In this document: piece after piece, positions 35,950 through 45,958 of the stretch
Layout: each line of letters opens with the position of its first letter
How positions within the stretch are numbered: the first letter of the stretch is position 1
Source of the DNA: Chlorella sorokiniana
Taxonomy: Eukaryota; Chlorophyta; Trebouxiophyceae; Chlorellales; Chlorellaceae
NCBI GenBank assembly: GCA_025917655.1
Contig: CP084608.1
Location: 2,356,001-2,420,000, forward strand
DNA length: 64,000 nt
Direction of reading: 5' to 3'
Position numbers and translations under genes: made by a program
Notes under the pieces: model-generated
What the model was told of the DNA's origin: nothing
What the model saw: only the letters and a program-made list of their open reading frames with translations
The model's database searches: none

Positions 35950-38393
35950 TCAAGCCAGCGCCGCAGGCGCCGCTGGCCCAGCCGCGGCTGCAGCTCGGGA
36001 CGGCGCCGCATACCACTCGTCTGGCCGCCGCGTGATGAGCGCGCGGGCGACACAAACAAGTCGGCATACTGGGCCTCTGACAGGAAGGCAGGGGCCTCTT
36101 CTGCAAGAGGGCAGCGCAGGAGGGAGGAGGTACAGGTGTGACGTGGCGCGCACAGCGGCAGAGCTGAGGGCAGCAGGGGGCTGCTGAAGCCAGGCAAGGG
36201 GGGTGCAACGGCGAGGGTCAGCTTCCCGACCTGCTGCCCGCCTTTCGGTTCAGCGACTCGTGCAAGCTGAGAGAGCTGCCCCTCCCACTTCCACAAACCA
36301 CACACACGCACACACAAAGCGCCCTGGACACAGCAACAGAAACCGCAGCCCGCTTGTGGCCCACCCCATCTCACGCCACCCCAAACCCCATCTCACAGCC
36401 ACCACACCCCCAGTGCGCACACACCTGAGCCCACACACACGATGGTGCTGCCGCTGCCCGTCATGAATACGCTGCTGTAGCCCGGCCCCTCCGCCTGCAG
36501 CCGCCGCTTCAGCTCAGCCAGGGCCGGCAGCCTGCGGTGCGAGTGAGGGTTAGTGGCGACGGTAAGAGAGAGAGAAGGGGAGCAGGGGAGGCGAAGGAGG
36601 GAGGTCGGGGCCGCACGGCACGCGTGCTCATGCAGGCACGAGGACACATCGCCGTGCAGCAGCACAGAAGCAGCGAGGGGTGTGCGGCGGTGCAGCAGCC
36701 ACCGCAGCGGCGGCGCCACCCCCACCGGTCGAACGCCGGCTGCTCCAAGTCGTTCACCGCCAGCTCCTGCCTGGCCCCCTCAGCGCCCAGCCGCTCCAGC
36801 AGCTTCCGGGGGTCTGCGGTGCTGCGGCGCTCCAGGTCCAACGCCCGGAAGATCTCCGGGGTGGAGAGACCCACGGGCGGCTTGACCAGCAGCAGCGGCG
36901 TGGACAGCGGCAGCGGCGGCGCCACGTCCTCCACAATCTCGCCCCTGCGTCAGCAACAAAGCGTTGGTCTAGCTGGCGGGGAGGAATGGGGTGTGGGGGA
37001 AGCGCTGGGCCTTGTCACAAGCAGCAGGATGAAGGGTGCGGCCTCTGCTGCAGCAGGGACAACCGGCTGGCAGGCAGGCCCCGCCGCACCGCTACGAGCC
37101 AGGCCGCCACCGCCTCGGCAGCCGACCCGGTGCACATGCCAGACCGCCACCGAGGCAGCCCCAGCGCTGTTGGGCCGTCTGCAGAGCACCCTGGGCGGCG
37201 GCGCAGAGCTGGCCCCGATGGCGGGTGCTTGCTCCCCGGCGGGTTTCACCTTCCGGTGCAGTAGGCCGCCCCTTGCGAGAAGAAGACGGAGATGTCGCTG
37301 CCTATTTCGCCCGACCACGCCAGCAGCTCCTGCGTCGTCGCCGGCCGCCCGCACAGCTCGTTGGCTGCCCACAGCGCGGTGGCGGCGTTGGCGGAGCCGC
37401 CGCCGAGGCCCGCGCCGTGGGGCACGCGCTTGTACAGGGCCACGCGGAAGCGCTGCTTGCGCCCCGTCTTGGCGCGGAACAGGTTCAGGGCCTGTCAGGG
37501 GCGCAGGCAAGAGAAGGAAAGCAGGCGTCGAGGCGGTGGTGAAGGGCGAGAGAAGGAAGAAAGTGTCGATGTGGTCCCCCTTAGCGGCTCGCTCCCCGCG
37601 GCCTGAGCACGCGCCAGGGCGGCGGCTGCGCCGCACGAGCACGCCCAGCCCACTCATGCATTCTTCGCGCAAGACCAGCAAGGCTTCCCTGAAACCCCAT
37701 GCCCTGGCACCGCCTGGAGCCGCGCTGCCAGCGGGGCACAGCCAAGCGCACGCAGCCCCATCCTCCTGCGGCATCCAGCGCAGGCGGACGGAGACGAAGG
37801 AGCGGCGCACCAGCCCACCAGGCCAGCTGCGCGCCCACCTTGATCACCAGGTTGCTGTCGTCGGTGGGCACGCCCTCCATGTTGCAGGCCAGCGCGTCGG
37901 CGGCGGCGGTGCCCGCCAGCTCCTCAAGCTCCATGTCGTCGCCCAGGTCGATTACGTGGAAGAGGGAGGCGAGGTCGTGGTAGCCGTCCTCGCGGCGGCG
38001 CACGACCCGCAGGAAGAGGTTGATCTGGAGGAGGAAGGAGGGGGCAGGGGAGAGGGAGGGGGAGATAAACACAGGGAGCTTGGGAGGGCGGCAGAGGGTG
38101 GAGATCATGAAAAAGTTGGTGAAGGCACGAGGGGGAGGAATGCAGGGGTATGCGAGAACTGGGAGAGACAGGCGGCCGCCGCAAAGCCTCCAACGGGCGT
38201 GATGTTCGACTTTCGTGGTGAATGCAGCGGGCTGGCGGCTCACCTTGGATGGAGAGAAGAGCTTCAGGGAGCTGCTGCCGTCGCTGGGCGCGGCTGCGGC
38301 GCGCACGGCTTGGCGGCGGCGGGCGGCTGCTGCTGCTCTGCTCGGTGGGCAGCGCTGCCAACAGGCACATTGTGATGACAGTAATGCCGGCAT
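35950..38393 (-). CDS. ispE: 4-diphosphocytidyl-2-C-methyl-D-erythritol kinase, plastid (IspE/CMK)
   Basis: GHMP-family kinase of the plastid MEP pathway, phosphorylating the 2-hydroxyl of CDP-methylerythritol on the way to isopentenyl diphosphate. The first exon (38393-38244) has a Ser/Ala/Arg-rich plastid transit-like leader and ends with SLKLFSPSK. The next exon (38024-37839) gives INLFLRVVRRREDGYHDL. A third exon carries the ATP-binding glycine loop PHGAGLGGGSANAATAL and the family block SDISVFFSQGAAYCTGR. Later exons give APPLPLSTPLLLVKPPVGLS, NDLEQPAF and the C-terminal glycine motif VFMTGSGSTIVCVGS. The tail reads SPARLITRRPDEWYAAP, which needs one base added near 36047; stop 35950-35952. 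Length and motif order match plant CMK. Confidence 0.94.
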
Positions 38394-38742
38394 GCTCGTT
38401 GTCAGCGCAGGGAGCGCGCAGCAACTGCTAAGAGAAGTGGGCAGGCGCCGCTCTTGATTTCCGCAATGTAGAGAGCTGCCTAATCAGTATGCTAGTGTTC
38501 AACAGTACTAAATTCACAGCAGCACAGAAGATCGGCGACCTGCAAAAATGCGGATAGCGGTGGAAAACGAGCTGTCCTCCCGAGGCTTTGCGGCGCCCGC
38601 AGGGCTTGCATACTTTACTATCGACATCCACATATGCCCATCCATCAATATCGCCCGCTTGCCGACACCCCCGAGAACCCAGAACGCAAACCTGATACCA
38701 ACCCTTCCATCCAGGGCTTTCCCCGAAGTGCAAACTCTGACC
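38394..38742. other. Divergent upstream region of ispE and the LMW-PTP-like gene
   Basis: A shared upstream region of about 350 bases between a minus-strand and a plus-strand gene. The plus-strand frame that holds the ATG at 38743 is also open back to an ATG at 38548, so part of this region may be coding or 5' UTR. It is AT-richer around 38450-38560. Confidence 0.45.
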
Positions 38743-40151
38743 ATGGCGTCCATGTTTGCACAGTGGTCGGTCAAGCTGCCCTCCGACGTATTGCGAGAGC
38801 GCACCTGTGCTCCCAAAGCGCCGCTGGTTGGGGGCGGCGGGCAGGCGGTCGGCACGTGTCCATGGCTGCGCCGGGCAGCTCCGCAGCCTCCACCCCGCAA
38901 CAGCAGGTGAGCCAATGCTTCAAGTTCGAGTCGGCTGTGGAGGCTGGCACCTGGCCGCTGGCGCCTCAGACTGCCGTGATGCAACGCCGTCCCCGCCCTT
39001 GCCGCCCGCCTGCCCCCAGGACGCAGCCTCCTTTGACGTCTCTGGCGCTGTGGTGCAGCCTGCCTACCGCCAGCGGCCCTGGGAGGCCGAGGCGGTGGAT
39101 GCCGCGAGCGCAGCCGCCGTGCGCATCGCATTCGTGTCCGAGGCCGGCATCTGCCGCTGCGTGCTGGCGGCGGCGGCCTTCCGCGCCGCGCTGGCCGCCC
39201 GCGCCCCCACCTCGCCGGCAGCGTGGAGTGCGGCTGCCGCGCCACCCGAGACTTCTGCGGGGGAGGGCCCCCCCGGCGGCGGCGGCGGCGGCGGCTGAGC
39301 TGGGGCTGGCGCTGCCTCAGCGGTACGAGGCGGAGGTGTTCCGGGACAGCCGGGACATCGTGTACTTCGACGTGGTACTGGTGATGGACAAATTCACGGC
39401 GGCAGACGTGCTGCGCGAGGCGCGTGAGGGGGACGCGCGCGTGCGCAAGCGGGGGCCTGAGGTGGAGGCCTTTGGGCAGGGTTGAGAAGGTTCAGGCGCG
39501 TTGCAGGGCGGGGGCGTCAAGCAAATGCCATTCGGACCTGCATGCCTCGATGGCGCACACAGTACGCTTGGGGCAAAACCATGTAACTCGAATCTTGCAG
39601 CTTTCCCCCATTCCCGCGTGCAGGTGTCTGTGTTTGACACCATCAAGACCTGGGGCCGTGCCGGCTACAGCAGCAAGGTGCGGCGGCTGGGCGAGTTTAG
39701 CGCTGCGCTGGCAGCGGCGCCGGTGGCAGCGCGCGACCCCGATGCGGCAGACATCGAGGATGCCCTGTATGGTGAGGAACCAATCTGATGGTCCCCACCT
39801 CTCTTCTTACAATCCGTTCTGTCTCGCGAGGAGGTTGCAGGGAGCTGCAACTGAACGGTTGACTACTGGGCGGTGCTGCTGTTGAACGCCAGCATATGCC
39901 ATCTGTTCATGGTCCAAGTGCTGTCGTCTATCCTCATCACGAAACACGAAGGAGAAACGCCCGCCCGCCGTTGCCCATCTCATCCCAGTGGTTCCCACCA
40001 CTCACTACACGCCAAAACCCCTGATGCCGCAGGCAACGTGGGCGGCGAGGAGGAGGAGGCGGCGGTGCGCAGCGCGGCGGCCGCCATCCAGGCAAGCTGC
40101 CAGGGGCTGGTGGACTTCCTTGTACAGGTGGAGCAGCAGCAGCAGCAGCGG

Positions 40152-40183
<32 letters not shown>

Positions 40184-40345
40184 GGAACAGCAGGAGGAGG
40201 AACTGCAGGGGGCAGCAGATGGGAGCCCCGAGAGCAGACCGACGGCGGCGGTGGCGGCCCGCGTCTGGGCGACGCGCTGACGGCGGCGGTGCGCGAGATG
40301 GAGGCAATGGACTGGCTGGTGCCGCCCATGCTGCAGCCACGCTAG
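38743..40345 (+). CDS. Low-molecular-weight phosphatase-fold protein with the nucleophilic Cys replaced
   Basis: The protein resembles LMW protein-tyrosine phosphatases but probably lacks their activity. The P-loop region reads RIAFVSEAGICRCVLAAAAF (39118-39177). In active enzymes the loop is CxxxxCRS, for example CLGNICRS; here the first Cys position is Ser and the last Ser is Cys. Downstream, the fold continues with YEAEVFRDSRDIVYFDVVLV and MDKFTAADVLRE. A later exon (39624-39773) gives SVFDTIKTWGRAGYSSKVRR, then LGEF. The sequence IEDALYGN, split by an intron near 39773/40033, matches the DPYYG general-acid loop and retains Asp. A poly-Gln run follows, then a short C-terminus ending MDWLVPPMLQPR (stop 40343-40345). 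The frame requires extra bases at 38830-38834, 39204-39208, 39268-39274 and near 40225. The start at 38743 (MASMFAQWSVKLPS) is the most likely. Confidence 0.72.
40132..40192 (+). repeat. (CAG)n/(CAA)n tract encoding poly-Gln
   Basis: CAG and CAA codons encode about 18 Gln residues, with single Arg and Glu interruptions, near the C-terminus of the LMW-phosphatase-like protein. Mixed CAG/CAA use suggests it is tolerated or kept as protein sequence. Confidence 0.9.
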
Positions 40346-40939
40346 CGGGGTCAAAGGGGTGGAAGCTGCTTGAAACTGACAGGGCGATGAGCAAGCCGCC
40401 ATTGGAGTCAACCGTCACCTTCACCCCCGTCCCGCTGGTGTGTGCCTGCCCGGGTGCTGCTGGAAGCGAGCCGTTTGTGTGCAACAGTGCGTTGTGAGCA
40501 AAGGTGCATTACAACAGGGTCCTGTCAGCTGAGTGCATGCGTGACATAACGGCAGCATGGCAGGGTTCTATCTATCAAGGGATTGCGCGGTACGGCATTG
40601 CACAAGCGCGAGGGGAAAGCGGGGACGCCCGCAGCAACTGTGCGACGAGACGACGTGGCGAGCGCCCGCCGCATGAAAGGCCAAAATCTGGGCCCCGCCG
40701 GGTCATGCCGGGTTGCCGCGACGGAAAAATGCGGGGCTAAGAATCAATGCACTACACGACATGCTAGCATGGGGGAGGGGTTTGTGAACGGTTCGCAAAA
40801 GGACTGGGGCGGGTTGTATTCTAAGGGCTGCAGGGGGAGGGGAGACTGTGTCCCGGCCGCCCAGCTCCTTTCCTGCCCAGCTCCTTCGCACGCCTGGCAG
40901 CGCGCCACGGACCGTCGCGCCGCCGTTGTCAAGGCCGCC
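40346..40939. other. Convergent intergenic region
   Basis: It lies between the stop of the LMW-phosphatase-like gene and the more distal isocitrate lyase end exon. I see nothing recognisable in it. The isocitrate lyase 3' UTR and polyadenylation site for the distal exon should be here. Confidence 0.4.
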
Positions 40940-41058
40940 TCAGAACTGGGCAGTCTCTGTGGATCCCTTGAGAGCGGTGGTGGAGGACGTGCCGCCGGAA
41001 ACCACCTCCGACACGGCGTCGAAATATCCGGTGGCGGCCTCCCGCTGGTGGCGCACGC
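40940..41058 (-). other. Duplicated, possibly alternative, terminal exon of isocitrate lyase
   Basis: A second version of the last isocitrate lyase exon lies 87 bases downstream of the first. It has the same length (119 nt) and the same phase, its own pyrimidine-rich acceptor (ccccccatcag on the coding strand) and its own stop. It encodes [20 protein letters not shown] and ends STETAQF, against SDIV and STEASQF in the proximal exon. Many third-position differences separate the two while only four residues change, which points to selection on the protein sequence. Confidence 0.85.
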
Positions 41059-41145
41059 CTGATGGGGGGAAAGACGCCAGGGGGAGGGGAGGGAGGGGGC
41101 CAGGAGCGGCTCAGCACTGTGTCGCCGCCGGCTCCTGCCGCCGCC

Positions 41146-42778
41146 TCAGAACTGGGAGGCCTCTGTGGATCCCTTCAGGGCGGTGGTCGAGGACGTGCCG
41201 CCGCTGACAATGTCCGACACAGCATCAAAGTAGCCAGTGGCGGCCTCCCGCTGGTGGCGCACGCCTGGCAAGCAAGAGCGGTGGGCGGGGGCGGGGCCGG
41301 CGGGTGGGCGGATCAGGTGGGCAAGCGAGCGGCGGTCATGCAAGCGAGCCGCGGCGGCGCCAGTGGGCAGCTGATGCGAGCGGCGGCAGCACACACAAAA
41401 TGCCAGCCCCCCGAACCAAGCCGGGAGAACAACACAAAAGCTGCAGAGCAAATGAAGCTTAAGCGACTCAACCCATGTCGATCCCGCCCACCCTCCAAGT
41501 TGTAGTGCATAACATCCCTCCCCCAACCCGGCCCTCACATGTGTATCCCTCCTTCTCGCGCGCAAACTCCTTCTGCTGCAGCTCCGAGTAGGCCGCCATG
41601 CCGCGGTCGCGATAGCCCGCCGCCAGCTCAAACATGGAGAAGTTGAGGGCGTGGTAGCCGGCCAGGGTGACAAACTGGAACTTGTACCCCATCTTGCCGA
41701 GCTCCTGCTGGAAGCTGGCAATCTGCTCCTTGCTCAGGTTCTTCTCCCAGTTGAAAGAGGGGGAGCAGTTGTAGGCGAGCATCTTGTCGGGGAACTTGGC
41801 GCGGATTCCCTCTGCCAGGGGGCAGGGGCACAGAGGGGGTGTGAGGGAGCGAGGCGAGGGGGAGGCCAGCAGAGGGCAGCTGTGCGATGGGGCATTCGTT
41901 GGCTGCAGCTCCACGGCTGGCTGCTGTTAAATGCGGCAATCGCGATGGCTGGCAACGAGACAGGGCCCACACATGCCATGCCCAAGGGTTCTCTGCTGAT
42001 TCAGCAAAACCAGCACACTCAGTCAAACTCTCCGTCCTCACCGGCAAACTCGCGAGCCTCCTCCAGGTCGGGCGTGGACGTTTCGCACCAGATGAGGTCG
42101 GCGTAGGGGGCGTAGGCCAGGCCGCGAGCAATGGCCAGCTGCAGCAGAGGCACCCGCAGCGCACTCAGTCGAGCAGCAGTGGGGCTGAAGGTCTCGTGAC
42201 AAGGGAGAGCCGACCACATTGCCGGCGCCCGCTGGTGGCCCAGCTGCGCTGCGACGACCGTCGGGCAGCCAAGCGGTGCAACCAACCAGCACAGCGGAGC
42301 AACCAGCAGCACGGCGGCGGCACCTTGACGCCGCAGTTGACGTAGTAGAAGCCCTCGGGGTGCGCTTGCCGGTGCAGAAGGGCTTGTCGGCGTCGTCGAC
42401 GTCGCTGGTGAGCAGGTTGGCGGAGTGGGCGTCGGTGCGGGCGATGAGCACGCTGGGGACGCCCGCCACGTCAGCCGCCAGGCGGGCTGCAAGCAGGGGG
42501 CAGGGCAAGGAGCATGATATTTAGCATGGAGCAAAGGTAAGGCAAGGAGGCGTCTGGCTGTAGGTGTGGGCCCACCCACCCACCAGCCAGGACAGTCTAT
42601 GGCGACAAACCACGAGCAACACGTGCAGGAAGATGACAGAGGGGCGAGTCGTCTACCCAGGTGCAGCCCACAGGATGCTGCTCAGCAGGCACACAAGGCA
42701 CGGCAGGTGCGCGCGCTGCAGCGGCGGCGCCGCCACGCACCCGCCACCAGGTTGCGCACTGCCTGCTGCGTGGGCACC

Positions 42779-42813
<35 letters not shown>

Positions 42814-44652
42814 CGAAGACAGCTGGTCCTCAAAGTGCACTGCGGAGAGGCAAGAGCGTGGGCGTGGGTTGGGTTTGGTGGTGGTGGTAGGGGAGAGGAG
42901 CGGGACGCGCACATGGGTTAGGAGGAGAGCAGGGTTTGCTGGGGGTCCGATGAGCAAGGCACAGCGAGCCCACTCAGGGACCCGGCTCTCGGCGCACAAG
43001 ACACATGCTCAAGCACAGCGGCAGAGATGAGATGAGGTGTGAGGAAGGCGCGAGGTGGGGCTCACCGCCGGCGGCGCCCGCCTCAATCAGGTGCTTGGTG
43101 AGCTCGTACGCGTTCAGGGGGCCGCCAAAGCCGGCCTCTGCGGGAGGGGAGGGAAGAAAGAGGAGCAGATGGTCGGTTGGGCAGGCAGCGGTCAGCGGGG
43201 TGGCACAGAGGAGAGCACAGCGAGGCAAAGCCGGTTCAGCAGCGAAACGGAAGGCTGGTCCAGCAGCGAAACAGAAGGCCAGAACAGCAGGAAACAAACA
43301 AATGCTGCGGGGGAAGCAGCCAGCGCACAGCGGAGCGGCAGCGGCCTGGCAGCAGCATGGGACAGTCCAGCACCGGGCGGCTGTCCACACAGGAGGCAGG
43401 GCTGCCGCCGAGCTGTGCTGTGGGGTGCCACGGAGGCCAAGCGTTGCCGCCAGCCGAGGCCAGGGCGGGGCCCACCATCTCACCGGCGTCGGCCACGATG
43501 GGCAGGAAGTAGTCGCGCGACACCTTGCCCTCCGCGAACTCAATCTGATCAGCGCGCTGCAAGGCCTGCAGGAGAGGGATTGGGGGCGGACCGGGCGTGA
43601 GGGACCAGGGAGAACACGTTCCTTGTACAGCGGGAGAGCCAGCAAGGGGCGTTGGCGGGACGTTGGCTGGAGGCGCAGGCCGCTCAGCCTGCCCTTCTCC
43701 AACCCCTCGCTGCCCACTCGCAGCACAAAGCGCGGCGCAGGAGCAGGAGCAGCCCCTCGTCCTCCCCCTCACCCTGACGTCCCCCATTCTAGGGCGCAAC
43801 ACATCCCCGATGCACCCCACCCTGGGCAGCCAGCCGCGCACACAGCAGGCCTCACGTTGTTGATGCGCTTCACCAGGACAGGCACGGAGTTGACGGGGTA
43901 GAGCGACTGGTCGGGGTAGGTCTGCCCCGCGGTGTTGGACTCCGCCGCCACCTGCCGGTGCAGCAAGAAGGGAATGCAAGCTCAGGTGCTTCGTGCTCTG
44001 CGAAGCCTGTTTCTAGCTGGTCAGGCCGAATCCGCGGGCGGCAATGCAGCATTGGGGGAGGGCCAGCCCCGGTCTGCCAGTCCCACCTGCCAACCAGACA
44101 GATAGATGGCCTTCAGGCCCGCCTTGGCCATCTGGACGGCCTGCGGGCAGAGCATGCGGGGGAGGCAAGGGGGAGGGAAGGCCTCAGGAAGGGGGCAGGC
44201 AAGCTAGGGCAGGAGCAAGAGATGACTGAACACGATTTCCTCAGCTACAAGCGGGACATGGGACGCTGGCCGCTGCCCATGCAACCGGAAGCCCTGCAAA
44301 GAGGCTGCCCATGCAGCCGCGAGGGCGCCGCTCCCTTGCCCACCTGGTTGCCCGAAAGTGCGCCCAAGGCATGCACGTAGGGCTCATTCTTGAGCAGCTT
44401 CCACAGCTTCTCGGCCCCCACCTGCCAAGGCACACGGCATTCAAACAATGGCGGCAAAACACTGTGTGCTGCCAACGTGCCAACTCCATGAAACCAACAC
44501 GGCACGCCCCACGCCACACACCCTCCGCATACCTGGGCCAGCGTGTTCTCCACATGCAGTGAGCCACGCAGGCGCTGGACGTCCTGCTCAGTGTAGGCAC
44601 GGGTGACACCGTCGAATCGGCCGGCAGGCGCCTTGATGTCGGCGAAAGTCAT
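41146..44652 (-). CDS. ICL1: Isocitrate lyase
   Basis: Glyoxylate-cycle enzyme splitting isocitrate into succinate and glyoxylate, needed for growth on acetate or stored lipid. The start gives [20 protein letters not shown] (exon 44652-44534). Later exons give [20 protein letters not shown] (joined across an intron), [39 protein letters not shown], and then the signature [17 protein letters not shown] with the active-site KKCGH (near 42810-42790). Downstream blocks are [40 protein letters not shown] and [20 protein letters not shown]. The proximal last exon (41264-41146) ends [14 protein letters not shown]. Total length is about 420 residues, in the range of algal and bacterial enzymes. No targeting peptide is obvious. 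A second end exon lies downstream (40940-41058). The next gene upstream on the same strand is a succinate/fumarate-type carrier. Confidence 0.96.
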
Positions 44653-45958
44653 CTGCTGAAGGGGGAGCCGAGCGGATGAGCGGATCAGTGGCGGCGGCGG
44701 CAGCAGCCAAGGCGGATGAACTGCCCAGGAACGCGACGGGGTTCCGGGGCGGGGTTCAAGACATCAAGGCGCGCTTCGGGTTCAGTGTGGTGGTGGCGGA
44801 CAGAGCAATAAAGAGTCCCAAGCCGTGAGTCAGGGGCCCATCTGGGCCGCCGCATCGAAGGCCCTCGGCGCCCCGAGGGTGTCGGGGGCGTTTAAGGGCG
44901 GCAACCGCGTTTCTTTTAAATGTTGACATGCTAAGCAAGGCTTGGGTTCGCTCACCGGTGCGTGTTTTGGTGGCGCTTCAACCGGTTGTTCCTAAGAGGC
45001 GTTGCGAGACCTGATAAAGGCAGCCAAGAGGACCGGCAGATAGACAGCAGCGCCAGAGCCAGCTTTCATGTACAATGCCGCCGTGACTAAGGCGCCTTTC
45101 CAATTGAACTGGAAGGGGGCCAGCGGCCCAGCACAGGCTTGCATAATCGCAATTGTAACGTGCATTTGCGACTGGACAACTTGACAATCACATGCAATTT
45201 GTCGTTTCAAAGCAGCGCTAGCTTTTTATCTGGTCTGCGGCGGCAGGCAGGCGACGGCAAGGCAACACGGCCGCAGCACAACGGGAAATTGGGAGTGAAG
45301 CACAACACGCGTTCAGCTTTAAGCCGAACCTGCATTCTTTTTGCACTTGTCTCACATCTGTGTAACGCTGTGTTTCAAGGAACCGCAACAAAATTGTTTG
45401 CGCTAGCAGGTACGGGCTGCACACAACTGGTAGGCCGGCGCAGCTGGGCTGCACACCGGAGGCACGCTAGGACGAGCTACAGGGGACGCAAGTGCGTACG
45501 TACAAAACGAAAAATGATCAAAAGAGAACGAAAAATTGGCGAGGGGCAAAATTTGTGTGGATTCAATCCTGGAAGCGGGGGGAAGAGCCAGGAGCAAAGG
45601 CATGGCGACTACACGAATCGAGGGTTTCAGGGTATGCAAGGAGTATATACGGAGCAGCGCAGGGGCAGCAGGGAGACACGGAGCCATGGTGGCGGGGTGG
45701 GGCGCAGGCGGGAAAACAGCGAGGCGTGAGGCGGGGGAGGCCAGCCAGCGGGCTCAGCCCAACTGAAGGGCCGGCCTGCCCTCCGGTGGCCACCGCGGCT
45801 GCGCCAACAACTGTAAGTCGCAAGGAAAAAGCTGAGCAGGCGGGCGGCGCGAGTGCAGGGCAAGAGGGGGTGCACTTGAAATCGCGTGGACGTCCTCATG
45901 CACACCGCCAGCGGCAGGGTGCAGGGTGAAGCCGGACGGCGCCACCCAGGCGGCAGGC
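44653..45958. other. Intergenic region upstream of isocitrate lyase
   Basis: A 1.3 kb gap between the isocitrate lyase start and the carrier stop, both minus strand. It should contain the isocitrate lyase promoter and carrier 3' UTR. The part 44880-45700 is markedly less GC-rich than the coding regions. A 50-codon plus-strand frame at 44676-44828 has no supporting evidence. No specific regulatory element was identified. Confidence 0.45.

Noticed and set aside
36537-38375. A 612-codon open frame on the plus strand
   Set aside because: It is the antisense shadow of the ispE gene; very GC-rich coding DNA leaves other frames open, and the minus strand shows all IspE motifs.
44676-44828. A 50-codon plus-strand frame next to the isocitrate lyase start
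   Set aside because: It lies in the isocitrate lyase upstream region, is short, and has no homologue I can name.
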